Notes: generated by a model from the sequence alone, not told the origin. A stretch of 64,000 nucleotides of DNA from Mucilaginibacter mallensis (GCF_900105165.1 NZ_LT629740.1:1550001-1614000), one strand, 5' to 3'; counted from the first letter of the stretch, positions 43,570-53,495 are shown. Made by a program: numbers and translations.

Positions 43570-44125
43570 TAGTGTCAAGTCAACAGTCTTTAGTCGTAAG
43601 TCTAAAGCCATATTTCGTTCTTTTTGAATTTTGACTCAAGACTTTAGGCTCATGACTAGCGACATTTTATGATTGACACGACACTAGTTACTTTGGCTTG
43701 ATCCAAAGTAACCAAAGATCAAGACAAAAAGATCCTTCCGCCCACAGGCAAAACACCCAGGCCCGCGCTTTTTGTCGGGCCTTTACCCGCTTTTAATTAC
43801 GGTTCAATTAAAGTTCTTTCCTTATGAAAAGTGTGGTGAGGTTCCTTCTTTCTTCTGTCAGTAGAACAGCTTCGGGTGAAAGCAGGCAAAACGCTGGTGG
43901 CCTTGAGACCGGCAGGACATAGCAGATTTTTACAAAAGCGTAAAGGCCAGGTGTGTAGCGACAGCAGGGTAAAAATATAGCAGCCCAGGTTTTGCCTGAT
44001 TTGCAGGACAATGGCCTTGTGCGGCAAAGAAGCATTTCTGCTGACTTGATTTTTTGTTTCTTTTGTATCAAGACAAAACAAATAGGCCTTAGCGGCTATG
44101 AGCGATACCATGCGACTCAATAGAT
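43570..44125. repeat. Compound gene-free repeat block
   Basis: First a GACTT-type palindrome (AGTCTTTAGTCGTAAGTCTA facing AAGACTTTAGGCTCATGACT, about 43580-43665), then TTACTTTGGCTTGATCCAAAGTAACC (hairpin, stem GGTTACTTTGG-type words at 43689-43716) and GCCCGCGCTTTTTGTCGGGC. The last 330 bases read as an open frame on the minus strand with high Ser/Lys/Cys content and no family; I recall such translations as common spurious hypotheticals in this genus, so it is treated as repeat, not gene. Confidence 0.5.
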
Positions 44126-44279
44126 AAATCAAACGATTTTTTATTGCCGCTTAATAAATTTAATAAGCAGTTAACCGGTTTATTAACCCATTTTTTAATA
44201 CCTCCGGACTATCCTTGTCCTCTGGTTACCCCTTTCACGTGGCATAACCATAACCAATTAAACATAAACCGTATTAATT

Positions 44280-45464
44280 ATGAAAACAACATTTACCAGC
44301 TATGGTAATGGAAAAACCTTTACCATGAAAAACATGATGAACACTTTACTTATCGCCTTAGGCTTTGTTACAATGAGTTGTAATAAAAGCACCAGTTACC
44401 TGCCGCCGCCGCAAAACCTCACCCCGGTAAAAACTACAACAACCGCTCCGCCCAAAAACTTTACCGCTGCTGATGCCACTACCGCTTATGCGGCTTTTAA
44501 CAAGTATTTCTATAGTTCATCGGCCAAACTGTATTATAGCTCAACAGCCAAAAGTAGTTTAGGCGCTATATGGACACAGGCTATTTATTGGGACCTGGCC
44601 ATGGATGTATATCAACGTACTAACGATCCTGCCCAAATGACCATGATCAATAATATATATGCTGGTGCCGTAACTCAGTACGATAACTATAACTGGAGCA
44701 ATGCTACCGACTGGTTTATTTATGATGATATGATGTGGTGGGTAACCGCGCTGGCCCGGGCCAATCAGCTAACGGGTAATGCCACCTATCTGCAACAATC
44801 AATAGCTGGTTTTAACCACGTATGGGCAGGTTCATACGACCCGGTTGATGGTGGTATGTTCTGGGATTTTCAGCACAGCGGTAAAAACGCCTGTATAAAT
44901 TATCCTACGGTAATTGCTGCTGTACGTTTGTACCAGATCACTAAGGATACTACTTATCTGGCAAAAGCAAAGTCGATTTACGCTTGGGCGAAGACGAATT
45001 TGGTTAATCCTGCCAATGGTGAGGTAGCCGATCATAAAATAGGTAATGGTGCCCCCGGTTACCAGGATTATACCTATAACCAGGGTACAGCAATTGGCGC
45101 TGCGGTTATGCTGTATGATGTGACAAAAGATGCATCATATATTACCGATGCCACAGCTTATGCCGATTATACCAAAAATAACATGTGTACCAATGGCTTA
45201 TTACCTGCCGAAGGCGATTTTAATGAGCAGGGGGTAATGAAATCAATATTTGCGCAGTATATTATGATGCTTATAAATGATGGCGGCCAAAAGCAATACC
45301 TTACCTGGGTACAGCAAAATGCCAACACTGGCTGGCAAAACCGCGATGCCGCCCGCAACCTAACTTACAGGGATTACAGTGTAGCCTGCCCAACCGGCGA
45401 TATACAATCATACGAAGGTAGTAGCGTAGTTACTTTTATGCAGATTTGCCCGCCAAGTAATTAA
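44280..45464 (+). CDS. Glycoside hydrolase family 76 lipoprotein
   Basis: 394 residues. The lipobox TMSC follows a hydrophobic stretch, so it is a lipoprotein; a shorter start at the internal Met 16 would give a more compact signal peptide and is possible. The GH76 (alpha/alpha)6 domain shows WAQ-IYWDLAMD-type helix starts, the catalytic pair in IYDDMMWW (about 149-150), DGGMFWDFQHSGKNACIN and GFE-like NQGTAIGAAVML. Family members are endo-alpha-1,6-mannanases acting on fungal or bacterial mannans. No SusC/SusD pair is adjacent, so it is an isolated enzyme and not part of a complete utilisation locus here. Confidence 0.88.
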   Translation: MKTTFTSYGNGKTFTMKNMMNTLLIALGFVTMSCNKSTSYLPPPQNLTPVKTTTTAPPKNFTAADATTAYAAFNKYFYSSSAKLYYSSTAKSSLGAIWTQAIYWDLAMDVYQRTNDPAQMTMINNIYAGAVTQYDNYNWSNATDWFIYDDMMWWVTALARANQLTGNATYLQQSIAGFNHVWAGSYDPVDGGMFWDFQHSGKNACINYPTVIAAVRLYQITKDTTYLAKAKSIYAWAKTNLVNPANGEVADHKIGNGAPGYQDYTYNQGTAIGAAVMLYDVTKDASYITDATAYADYTKNNMCTNGLLPAEGDFNEQGVMKSIFAQYIMMLINDGGQKQYLTWVQQNANTGWQNRDAARNLTYRDYSVACPTGDIQSYEGSSVVTFMQICPPSN

Positions 45465-45493
45465 AGAGTTAATACCCACAATGCTCTTCTACT

Positions 45494-45575
45494 CGTCATT
45501 GCGAGGTACGAAGCAATCCCCAATTAGCAGAGCCGCTCTGTATAGTTGGGGATTGCTTCGTTTCTAATGATAACG
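45494..45575. repeat. R1 palindrome
   Basis: Arms TCATTGCGAGGTACGAAGCA and GGGGATTGCTTCGTTTCTAATGA, loop AATTAGCAGAGCCGCTCTGTA nearly identical to that of the copy at 27931. The right arm is decayed at its end. Confidence 0.8.
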
Positions 45576-45587
45576 TTTTGAGAAGTG

Positions 45588-45690
45588 ATCGTCATCCGGG
45601 ACTTGTTTCGGGAACTCACCAGAAGGAGGATGATCTGCATAATGGTAACTTAGAGTGTGGGGTGCTGAAACAAGTTCAGCATGACGTTTT
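45588..45690. repeat. Palindrome with GACTTGTTTC / GAAACAAGTTCAGCATGAC words
   Basis: GTCATCCGGGACTTGTTTCG at the left faces CTGAAACAAGTTCAGCATGAC at the right. It belongs to another palindromic family with the same GTCAT end as R1. Confidence 0.6.
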
Positions 45691-45743
45691 TTGGGGAAGT
45701 CTATAGTTCTATATAACGCATACCCCCCTAACACCTCTCAATG

Positions 45744-45800
45744 AGGGATCTTTTTGCATCTGCACATCTGCATATCCGCACATTTGCATATCAATTCAAT
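45744..45800. repeat. GCACATCTGCATATCCGCAC word cluster
   Basis: Same vocabulary as 26665-26765: TGCACATCTGCATATCCGCACATTTGCATAT. Single orientation only. Confidence 0.6.
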
Positions 45801-45971
45801 AAATTTTTTCCGCATTTCACCGATGTTTTTACCGGGCTTACCGATATAATCAGGGTGTACGTCTATTAGAGCAAATGTAGCTGTAACGTTTGCCTGCGCG
45901 TGTCTGTCTTATTGGTGTATTTAATAACAGAAATGAATCACAACAAATTGACAATCAAAAAAATAAATATC

Positions 45972-46583
45972 ATGAAAACTAAAGTATTTACCCTTATAGC
46001 TATTGCAGCATTAGCTTTTGGAACAGTAAATTTCACTAACGCAGCTACCGTTAAAAACAATAAAGAAGTTAGCACCACTTTAACCAGCGTAAGCAAGATC
46101 AATAATATCGAAGTACGCGGAAACGTAGAAGTATTTGTATCAGACGGCTCAGCCGATGCAGTAAAAGTTTACAACCGCTACTATGGAGAAAACGCTGTAG
46201 TACAAAATGTGAACGGTACTTTAAGGATCTCATCATACAAAGCCGAAAAATTGGTAGTATGGGTTACTGCTAAAGATTTGAGAGGCATCAGTGCTTATGA
46301 TAACTCAGTAGTTAAATCATTCGGTAAATTAGCTGAGATAGGTTTAGATGTTGCCTTGTATGATAACGCATCAGCCCAGCTTGACCTTGATGCTTACAGC
46401 GCCAACATCAACGTAAATGATCATGCCAAAGCCGATCTTGCAGGTAATGTTAGCGAATGCGATTTAAAATACAGCAATATTACTACTGTAAACCAATCAC
46501 AACTGGTGGCCGAGCATTTAACAAAAACAGTTAAAGTAATAAAAGCCCACAAAACTCAAAGCGACGAGTTGGCCGAGTTATAA
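45972..46583 (+). CDS. Secreted GIN/DUF2807-like protein
   Basis: 203 residues from MKTKVFTLIAI, chosen because a normal signal peptide ending TNAA starts there; an upstream in-frame ATG at 45900 adds 24 residues without purpose. The beta-helical adhesin-like domain shows ISKINNIEVRGNVEVFV, LRISSYKAEKLVVWVTAKDL and short repeating strands as in GIN-domain proteins. Role unknown, probably periplasmic. A paralogous lipoprotein follows at 46717 on the same strand. Confidence 0.78.
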   Translation: MKTKVFTLIAIAALAFGTVNFTNAATVKNNKEVSTTLTSVSKINNIEVRGNVEVFVSDGSADAVKVYNRYYGENAVVQNVNGTLRISSYKAEKLVVWVTAKDLRGISAYDNSVVKSFGKLAEIGLDVALYDNASAQLDLDAYSANINVNDHAKADLAGNVSECDLKYSNITTVNQSQLVAEHLTKTVKVIKAHKTQSDELAEL

Positions 46584-46619
46584 TCAGCACTTTTGCAAAA
46601 GTTCAATCATATATCAGGA

Positions 46620-46648
46620 GCTATGACCCACGGGCCGTAGCTTTTTTT
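46620..46648 (+). terminator. Terminator between the two GIN genes
   Basis: AGCTA - CCC - GGG - TAGCT hairpin (46620-46642) followed by seven T. Suggests the two GIN genes are separately terminated. Confidence 0.65.
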
Positions 46649-46716
46649 ATTTATAAATGTAACATCCTTTGTATATTAGGGGTCATATAAACTCAAATAA
46701 CAATAAACTACTCATC

Positions 46717-47442
46717 ATGAAAAAGGCATTTAATTATATCATCCTGTTTATAGCAGGAGTTTCAATAGCGGTGGGAGCATCATCGTGCAGGTTTGGTTGT
46801 GTACACGGCTCGGGCCACCAAACCAGCGAAACGCGTAATGTAGCCAGTTTTACTAAGCTTGATATATCGGGTGGGTTTAACCTGGTGCTCAAGCAGGATA
46901 GTTCAACAAAGCTTACTATTACGGCCGATGATAACCTGCTTAAATATGTTAAAACCAATGTGAGTGACGGCGTGCTGCATATCCACACTAAAAAAAATAT
47001 ATGCAACGGCGGCCCAATGATTGTGCATGTAGGTATACGTGATCTGGAAGAAATCAAAGGCTCGGGTGCTATTGAGGTTACTGCTGAGGGTAAAATTGTT
47101 ACCAAGGATATTGCTTTCCGCACCAGCGGTGCCAGTAAAATAACCCTCGACCTGGATGCGGCCAATGTAACTACAGAAACCAGCGGGGCTGGAGAATTAT
47201 TTCTTACAGGTCAGGCCAGCTCACACCATATCGACATAAGTGGTGTTGGCAAGGTACATGCGTATGATTTTGTTGTCGGCAATTACTATATCAGCACATC
47301 GGGAGCAGGGGAGTGCCAGATAAATGTGCTGCACTCGCTTGAAATACATAGCAGCGGCGCATCTGAAGTAAAATACAAAGGCAATCCAGCAAGCGTGACC
47401 AATGATAAGTCGGGAGCTTCATCGGTAGAGAAGGTAGATTAA
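46717..47442 (+). CDS. Head GIN domain lipoprotein (DUF2807)
   Basis: 241 residues from MKKAFNYIILF; a Met 16 codons upstream is not supported by a signal peptide. Lipobox GASSC. The DUF2807 domain has FTKLDISGGFNLVLKQ, ITADDNLLKYVKT, the GSGAIEVT and TSGASKITLDL repeats with regularly spaced SGA turns, giving a right-handed parallel beta-helix. Members are envelope proteins of unknown role. Terminator at 47464. Confidence 0.85.
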   Translation: MKKAFNYIILFIAGVSIAVGASSCRFGCVHGSGHQTSETRNVASFTKLDISGGFNLVLKQDSSTKLTITADDNLLKYVKTNVSDGVLHIHTKKNICNGGPMIVHVGIRDLEEIKGSGAIEVTAEGKIVTKDIAFRTSGASKITLDLDAANVTTETSGAGELFLTGQASSHHIDISGVGKVHAYDFVVGNYYISTSGAGECQINVLHSLEIHSSGASEVKYKGNPASVTNDKSGASSVEKVD

Positions 47443-47463
47443 TTATTATACTATATAATGTTG

Positions 47464-47492
47464 AAGGTCGGGGTCATATTCCGGCCTTTTTT
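47464..47492 (+). terminator. Terminator of the GIN lipoprotein gene
   Basis: AAGGTCGG / CCGGCCTT stem with a nine-base loop and T run. Confidence 0.75.
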
Positions 47493-47628
47493 GTTTTACG
47501 GATGTTTGGTTAACTTATAATAAAAAGTCTGTAACTATTTGAAGATAAATGGTATGGTTGTTTTGGATTATATGGAAAGTAATTATATTTAAGGAGTTGA
47601 AGCTTAACCGTCAACGCTAAAACCTGTC

Positions 47629-48591
47629 ATGAAGAAAATTGGAAAAGGATTATTGTACCTAGTTATAGCAGTTGTTTTAATTGCCGTTATAGCGGTATCC
47701 TACATCACATTAGCATTGCCCAGTGTTGGCAAGCCTGAAAATATAACCATAGCCATAACCCCGCAACGGGTGCTGCGCGGTAAGTACCTGGCCAATCATG
47801 TATCGCTTTGTATGGATTGCCATTCGCAGCGCGATTGGTCGAAATCTATTGGTGCTATTGAGCCGGATAAGTTCGGCGCGGGTGGTGATAAATTTGATTC
47901 AAGCGATGATGGTTTGCCTGGTGTTATATATGTACCCAACATCACACCGCATAATTTAAAAAACTGGACGGACGGTGAACTATTCCGCGCAATTACTACC
48001 GGCGAGCGCAAGGATGGTTCGGCTATATTCCCGCTTATGCCATGGGATTATTATTCAAAAATGAGCAGGGAAGACTTGTATTCTATTATTGCTTATTTGC
48101 GTAAGTTAACACCAATAGTAACCAGTCCGTATCCGAAAAGGCAGTTGGATTTTCCATTGAACATACTGGTGTACACTATGCCGCACAAAGCCTCCTTAGG
48201 TGAGATACCCCCGCAAAGCGATACTATTAAATACGGGGCATATATAATAAATGAAGCAGCTTGCGGCGGCTGCCATTCGCCATTAAAAAATGGAAAGATC
48301 ATCCATGGGATGGATTATGCCGGCGGGCGCGATTTTAAGATCCAGGGCAGATCCTATTATTCGGCAAACATCACACCCGATAAAGCTACAGGTATCGGTA
48401 ACTGGACAAGGGAGGCTTTTGTTAACAGGTTTAAGTCCTATACCGATTCGGCAGGGGCAAAGCAAAAAAATGCGCACGCCATAAGCCCAATGCCATGGTA
48501 TGATTACAGCGGGATGAGTGAAGCGGACCTGAAAGCAATATATGCCTATTTGAAATCGATAAAACCGGTTAGTCATAAAATAGTTAACTGA
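47629..48591 (+). CDS. Dihaem c-type cytochrome
   Basis: 320 residues. An N-terminal transmembrane anchor (6-28) is followed by two cytochrome c domains with CMDCH near 61 and CGGCH near 212; the distal Met ligands probably lie in PLMPWDYYS and SPMPWYDYSG. The doubled layout resembles cytochromes partnered with alcohol or sugar dehydrogenases. It is an electron carrier in the periplasm facing the inner membrane; partner unknown. Monocistronic. Confidence 0.9.
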   Translation: MKKIGKGLLYLVIAVVLIAVIAVSYITLALPSVGKPENITIAITPQRVLRGKYLANHVSLCMDCHSQRDWSKSIGAIEPDKFGAGGDKFDSSDDGLPGVIYVPNITPHNLKNWTDGELFRAITTGERKDGSAIFPLMPWDYYSKMSREDLYSIIAYLRKLTPIVTSPYPKRQLDFPLNILVYTMPHKASLGEIPPQSDTIKYGAYIINEAACGGCHSPLKNGKIIHGMDYAGGRDFKIQGRSYYSANITPDKATGIGNWTREAFVNRFKSYTDSAGAKQKNAHAISPMPWYDYSGMSEADLKAIYAYLKSIKPVSHKIVN

Positions 48592-48615
48592 TAGTTGTTG
48601 GTAATGGTTTATTCA

Positions 48616-48770
48616 TCATACCTCACCAGTTCAAGTGTCCACACTTGAGTGATAGCAAATACGAGCGTCCTAGCTCGTTTAATAAATATGAGCGTGGACG
48701 CTCATCAATATTTTAAGTTCAAGCGTGGACGCTTGAACCGGCGGTGGAGCGTGGGCACTTGAATGGGGTA
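48616..48770. repeat. Hairpin cluster of GAGCGTGGACGCTC words
   Basis: Successive short palindromes: CAAGTGTCCACACTTG, ACGAGCGTCCTAGCTCGT, ATGAGCGTGGACGCTCAT, TTCAAGCGTGGACGCTTGAA and a final GCGTGGGCACTTGAA. Related to 32022-32086. No gene in the 400-base gap. Confidence 0.75.
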
Positions 48771-48890
48771 ATCCCAATTCATTGCCGTTTGGCTTCAGCC
48801 AACGGCTAAATTCAAATAGAAAAGAGGCTTCAGCCAAAAAATATGAGGAGAGCCTTAAAAATGATTCTCATAATTTCTCATTTGCACTGC

Positions 48891-48921
48891 TTTCACACTT
48901 TACAATTTTTTAATACCTTTG
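48891..48921 (+). promoter_or_regulatory. Trigger factor promoter
   Basis: TTTC (48891-48894), exactly 19 bases, TACCTTTG (48914-48921): a perfect -7 and near-perfect -33. Start would be near 48928, leaving a 68-base leader that holds a hairpin (TATAGT / ACTATA near 48938-48963). Confidence 0.7.
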
Positions 48922-48995
48922 CGCCTCTAAAATTGGTATAGTTATTATAGTATGTATACTATACAACAAACGATTAACTAAAATAGCCGCAAAAG

Positions 48996-50357
48996 ATGAA
49001 TATTTCACAGGAAAAAATTGATAACCTGAATGCGATCTTAAAGATCAACCTTAACCCTGAAGATTACCAGCCACGTGTTGATAAAGCTATAAAGGATCAA
49101 GCTAAAAAAGCAAAGATCCCTGGATTCCGTCCTGGAATGGTTCCTCCCGCTCATATAAAAAGAATGTACGGAAAGAGTATTTTGGTTGATGAGATCAATA
49201 ATTTACTATCAGATACACTGAATAACTACATAAATGAGCAGCAATTAGAGGTTTTGGGTCAGCCATTGCCACAAGTTGATCATAGCAAAGAATATAACTG
49301 GGATTTCGCCGATAACTTTGAATTTAACTACGAAGTTGGTTTGGCCCCTGCATTTGATATCGATTTTTCATCAAAAGATAAAATAACCAAATATATTATC
49401 AAAGTTGATGACGAAACGCTGGCATCGCGCATAACAAATATCCGCAAAAGCTATGGCAAAATGACAAATCCTGACTTATCGGCAGGTGATGATGTGCTTT
49501 ATTCAGAATTAGTTCAACTTTCACCAGATGGTTCTGTTTTTGAGGATGGGATAAGCAATACTACATCGGTTAGGTTAGACCAAATACAGGATGCCGGCAT
49601 AAAGGCAGAACTGATAGGTTTACAAAAAGGAGCCGAAGTAGTGTTTGATATTCAGAAAGCATTTAATAACGATGCAGCTAAAGTTGCAGGTTTATTAAAG
49701 ATAGAAGAAGATGCAGCCGCTGATCTGAAATCAAAATTCCGCCTTACAGTTAAGAACATTAACCGTTTAGAGGAAAGTGATTTAAATCAGGAGTTCTTTG
49801 ATAAATTATTTGGTGAAGGTGTAGTAACTACTGAAGAGGAGTTTAAAGCTAAGATAACTGAAGAGCTTGAAACTATGATGCAGCAGGATGCTGAGCGTAA
49901 ATTACAGGACGAGATATATCATTATGCGTTAGATAAAGTTGACTTTAATTTGCCTGACGATTTTCTGAAACGCTGGTTAAAAGCCACCAATGAGCAATTG
50001 AGCGATGATGAATTACAAGGTGGTTATAGTGATTTTGCAAAAAACCTTAAATGGACATTGATCGAGAACAAGATCATTAAGGATCAAAACATCGACATAA
50101 AATATGACGAAGTATTTGCCCTTGCAAAACAACGCCTGGCTCAGCAGTTCCAGATGTACAGTCCGCAGCCAATTGCCGAAGAGCAATTAGCCCAGTACAC
50201 AGTACAGTACTTACAGACAAAAGAAAATGCCAACAAGATATTTGAAGAATTAAAAGCGCTTAAGGTATTTGATTACATTAAAAGCGTTGTTACTTTAAAT
50301 GATAAGGATATTCTGTTTACTGATTTCAGCAAATTAGTAGCAGAGCATAAGCATTAA
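48996..50357 (+). CDS. tig: Trigger factor
   Basis: 453 residues. The ribosome-binding loop is present in the form KKAKIPGFRPGMVP (signature GFRxGxxP), followed by a middle domain and a long helical C-terminal chaperone part. The central PPIase-type region is divergent, as usual in Bacteroidota. It binds nascent chains at the ribosome exit. It leads the conserved run tig - clpP - clpX, though a 220-base gap with a palindromic repeat separates it from clpP. Confidence 0.93.
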   Translation: MNISQEKIDNLNAILKINLNPEDYQPRVDKAIKDQAKKAKIPGFRPGMVPPAHIKRMYGKSILVDEINNLLSDTLNNYINEQQLEVLGQPLPQVDHSKEYNWDFADNFEFNYEVGLAPAFDIDFSSKDKITKYIIKVDDETLASRITNIRKSYGKMTNPDLSAGDDVLYSELVQLSPDGSVFEDGISNTTSVRLDQIQDAGIKAELIGLQKGAEVVFDIQKAFNNDAAKVAGLLKIEEDAAADLKSKFRLTVKNINRLEESDLNQEFFDKLFGEGVVTTEEEFKAKITEELETMMQQDAERKLQDEIYHYALDKVDFNLPDDFLKRWLKATNEQLSDDELQGGYSDFAKNLKWTLIENKIIKDQNIDIKYDEVFALAKQRLAQQFQMYSPQPIAEEQLAQYTVQYLQTKENANKIFEELKALKVFDYIKSVVTLNDKDILFTDFSKLVAEHKH

Positions 50358-50371
50358 TATTTTTAAGACCT

Positions 50372-50460
50372 TAGTCAGAAAGTCCGTAAGACGGGAAGTC
50401 CGAAAGCTCAAAACTGCTTTTTTACTTTCCGACTTTCGGACTTTCTGACTTCCGGACTAA
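50372..50460. repeat. GAAAGTCCGTAAGACGGGAA inverted repeat
   Basis: TCAGAAAGTCCGTAAGACGG at the left faces TTCCGACTTTCGGACTTTCTGA at the right. Same family as 30688-30815. It may weaken or end transcription between tig and clpP. Confidence 0.7.
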
Positions 50461-50577
50461 GCTGATCCAAATAATTTTACTTTAAAAAAACTTTATGGTT
50501 TAAATTTTATTGAAGTAAAAACTATATTAGGGCGATTAAACCCCGCCAATTTACATAACAAGGATAAATAACAAATC

Positions 50578-51288
50578 ATGGACAGTATCGATAAAAACGA
50601 ATTCAGAAAATACGCTGTTAAACATCACCGTATTAACAGCCTTTACGTAGATAAATATATTACAGGAGTTGCCCAATCAGCATCACTTCCAACCTCAATG
50701 ACACCCTATATCATAGAGGAACGCCAGTTAAATGTAGCTCAGATGGACGTGTTCTCGCGTTTAATGATGGATCGTATTATTTTTCTTGGCGATGCGATTT
50801 ATGAAAATATCGCAAACATAATTCAGGCTCAATTGCTGTTCTTACAATCGGCAGATAGCAAACGTGACATCCAGATCTATATTAACTCTCCGGGTGGCTC
50901 TGTTTATGCTGGTTTAGGTATTTATGATACTATGCAATTTATATCAAATGATGTAGCTACAATTTGTACAGGTATGGCAGCTTCAATGGCGGCAGTATTA
51001 TTATGTGCAGGTACCAATGGTAAAAGAGCTGCATTGCCACATGCCAGGGTAATGATTCACCAGCCATCAGGCGGTGCGCAGGGCCAGCAATCTGATATAG
51101 AGATTACCTATCATGAAATTACCAAATTGAAAAAAGAATTGTACCAGATCATAGCTGACCATAGCGGCGCGCCATTTGAGAAAGTATGGGATGCATCGGA
51201 TCGTGACCATTGGATGATTGCTGAAGAAGCAAAAGAGTTTGGTATGGTTGATGAAATTTTGCGTGGTAATCACACAAAAGCTAAATAA
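50578..51288 (+). CDS. clpP: ATP-dependent Clp protease proteolytic subunit
   Basis: 236 residues, about 30 longer at the N-terminus than the E. coli enzyme, a feature of Bacteroidota ClpP. Catalytic Ser in GMAASMAAVLLC (about 137), His in ARVMIHQPSGG and Asp later in the DRDHWM segment. It forms the tetradecameric protease that degrades tmRNA-tagged proteins with ClpX, encoded next. Confidence 0.96.
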   Translation: MDSIDKNEFRKYAVKHHRINSLYVDKYITGVAQSASLPTSMTPYIIEERQLNVAQMDVFSRLMMDRIIFLGDAIYENIANIIQAQLLFLQSADSKRDIQIYINSPGGSVYAGLGIYDTMQFISNDVATICTGMAASMAAVLLCAGTNGKRAALPHARVMIHQPSGGAQGQQSDIEITYHEITKLKKELYQIIADHSGAPFEKVWDASDRDHWMIAEEAKEFGMVDEILRGNHTKAK

Positions 51289-51391
51289 TTTATAATTAGA
51301 TAAAAATAACTGGTTGAAATTGAAACAATTTGCAATACATTTCGTATTCAATTATCAATTAGTTATTTTTGATTAAACAAAAGGAAATCAG

Positions 51392-52630
51392 ATGAATAAA
51401 AACAGCAAGGAGATCAGGTGTTCATTTTGCGGCGCCGGTAAACAGGACTCCCTGATGCTAATAGCCGGTCTTGATGCGCATATTTGTGATAAATGTGTTA
51501 ACCAGGCCAATGAAATATTAGCTGAAGAGCTGAAAGTGCGTAAGGTAAAAGCCTCTCCTTCAACACCGGGTATATTAAAGCCTGCCGAAATAAAAGGTCA
51601 CCTTGATCAGTATGTTATTGGTCAGGATGATGCTAAAAAGATATTATCGGTAGCAGTATATAACCACTACAAACGCTTAAACCAGCGTATTGACAAGGAT
51701 GAGGTAGAGATAGAAAAATCAAACATTATAATGGTAGGTGAAACAGGCACAGGTAAAACCCTGCTTGCCAAAACACTTGCTAAAATATTAAATGTACCTT
51801 TCTGTATCTGCGATGCCACCGTATTAACCGAAGCCGGTTATGTAGGTGAGGACGTAGAAAGCATATTAACACGTTTGCTGCAATCAGCCGATTATGATGT
51901 AACCACTGCCGAAAGAGGTATAGTTTATATTGATGAGGTTGATAAGATAGCACGTAAGAGCGATAATGCCTCTATCACACGTGATGTAAGTGGCGAAGGT
52001 GTGCAACAGGCTTTGTTGAAAATATTAGAAGGTACAATGGTTAACGTACCACCACAGGGTGGCCGTAAGCATCCGGATCAGAAAATGATCACGGTTAATA
52101 CCAGCAACATATTATTTATATGCGGTGGTGCCTTTGATGGCATTGAGCGTAAAATAGCAAACCGCCTGCGTACACAAACCGTTGGTTACAAAATGAAACG
52201 TGATGATGGCGAGGTTGACCTTAAAAATCTTTACAAATACATCACGCCTCAGGATCTGAAATCATTCGGTTTGATACCTGAGCTGATTGGTCGTTTACCG
52301 GTATTAACTTACCTTAATCCGCTGGATAGGGAAGCGTTGCACAACATATTAACCGAGCCCAAAAACTCCTTACTTAAACAATACAAAAAATTGTTTGAAT
52401 ATGAAGGTGTAAAGCTTGACTTTGATACCGAAGTGTTGGATTTTATTGTTGATAAAGCAATGGAGTTTAAGTTAGGTGCACGTGGTTTACGCTCAATATG
52501 CGAAGCGATAATGATTGACGCGATGTTTGAGTTCCCATCTAAAAAGGATGTGAAACAACTAACCGTAACGTTGGATTATGCGCATGAGAAATTCGAAAAA
52601 TCAGACTTGAAGAAGTTGAAAGTAGCTTAA
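51392..52630 (+). CDS. clpX: ATP-dependent Clp protease ATP-binding subunit ClpX
   Basis: 412 residues. N-terminal zinc-binding domain with CSFCG and CDKC, AAA+ Walker [13 protein letters not shown], Walker [10 protein letters not shown], sensor and the GYVGEDVES pore loop. It unfolds substrates, including ssrA-tagged ones, and feeds them to ClpP. The gene follows clpP by 103 bases on the same strand and ends at a strong terminator. Confidence 0.97.
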   Translation: MNKNSKEIRCSFCGAGKQDSLMLIAGLDAHICDKCVNQANEILAEELKVRKVKASPSTPGILKPAEIKGHLDQYVIGQDDAKKILSVAVYNHYKRLNQRIDKDEVEIEKSNIIMVGETGTGKTLLAKTLAKILNVPFCICDATVLTEAGYVGEDVESILTRLLQSADYDVTTAERGIVYIDEVDKIARKSDNASITRDVSGEGVQQALLKILEGTMVNVPPQGGRKHPDQKMITVNTSNILFICGGAFDGIERKIANRLRTQTVGYKMKRDDGEVDLKNLYKYITPQDLKSFGLIPELIGRLPVLTYLNPLDREALHNILTEPKNSLLKQYKKLFEYEGVKLDFDTEVLDFIVDKAMEFKLGARGLRSICEAIMIDAMFEFPSKKDVKQLTVTLDYAHEKFEKSDLKKLKVA

Positions 52631-52650
52631 TAAGGCTTTGTTAAAATATT

Positions 52651-52680
52651 AAAGCCCGGTATCATTACCGGGCTTTTTTT
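52651..52680 (+). terminator. clpX terminator
   Basis: AAAGCCCGGT / ACCGGGCTTT stem with a seven-base loop and seven T. Confidence 0.85.
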
Positions 52681-52804
52681 ATGTTTGTTGTTAAAGCTGG
52701 AAGCTTTAACAATGCCGCACCACGAGTTACGCTACGCTAAACTCGCGGCAGCAGCTAGTGAGGTTGGTTCCCCTCTTAAGAGGGGAAGGGGTGTGTTTCT
52801 AAAA

Positions 52805-53437
52805 CTAAACCAACTTCTCACGTTCAAAAAACTTTTGAATAGTATCCGGAGCAGTCATTAAAAAGGTTTGTATCCCCAGTTTCTTTGCAGTCTCTAAATG
52901 CTGTGGGCTATCATCAATAAACAATGTTTCGGCAGGATTAAGGTTATTTTCGTTTAATACCTGCTCAAATATCTCTGGTTCGGGTTTGCGCTTGCCGGTA
53001 AGGTGCGAGTAATAGGTTTTTTCAAAAAGTCCCTCATTATTGTTCATGCCAAATTCATCTTTTAAATAGCGGTGGACATAGTCGTAATGGATAGCATTGA
53101 TATTACTCAATAAGAACGTGCGGTATTTATCTTTTAGTTTTAACAATAGTTCATGATTACCCTGTGGTATACCAACAAATATGGCATTCCAGGCATCATC
53201 GATCTGCTCATCAGTAAGTCCGGGCTTGTTAGTTAGCTCCCTTATACGCGCTCTGAAGCCCGCAGGGCTTATTTCGCCGCGCTCAAGCAGGTTAAATACC
53301 GGGTCCTGATGCCGGTGCCCATAAAAGTCATCGGCGTTGTTAATACCCAGTTTTTTCCAGGCATCCTGCACCTGTGCAAAATTGATGTTAAAAATTACAT
53401 TGCCGTAGTCAAATATGATGTTTTTGATGTTTTGCAT
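52805..53437 (-). CDS. HAD family phosphatase
   Basis: 210 residues. HAD motif I reads IFDYGNVIF (the nucleophile Asp in FDYGNV, YihX-type), motif II LLSNIN, motif III around KRKPEPEIFE and motif IV FIDDSPQHLETAKKLG. Enzymes of this YihX-like class dephosphorylate sugar phosphates such as glucose-1-phosphate. Substrate unresolved. Convergent with clpX. Confidence 0.9.
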   Translation of the reverse strand: MQNIKNIIFDYGNVIFNINFAQVQDAWKKLGINNADDFYGHRHQDPVFNLLERGEISPAGFRARIRELTNKPGLTDEQIDDAWNAIFVGIPQGNHELLLKLKDKYRTFLLSNINAIHYDYVHRYLKDEFGMNNNEGLFEKTYYSHLTGKRKPEPEIFEQVLNENNLNPAETLFIDDSPQHLETAKKLGIQTFLMTAPDTIQKFFEREKLV

Positions 53438-53495
53438 TGGTAGAAATTTAATAGTTTTATACCAACAATTCTACGAAAATTAGCTTACAGATAGC

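Noticed and set aside
43797..44132. 111-codon minus-strand protein gene
   Set aside because: Composition is unlike a protein, no signal or domain, and the DNA lies in a chain of intergenic repeats.
48616..48770. CRISPR array candidate (regular short palindromes)
   Set aside because: Each unit differs in its arms and spacing is irregular; no cas genes.
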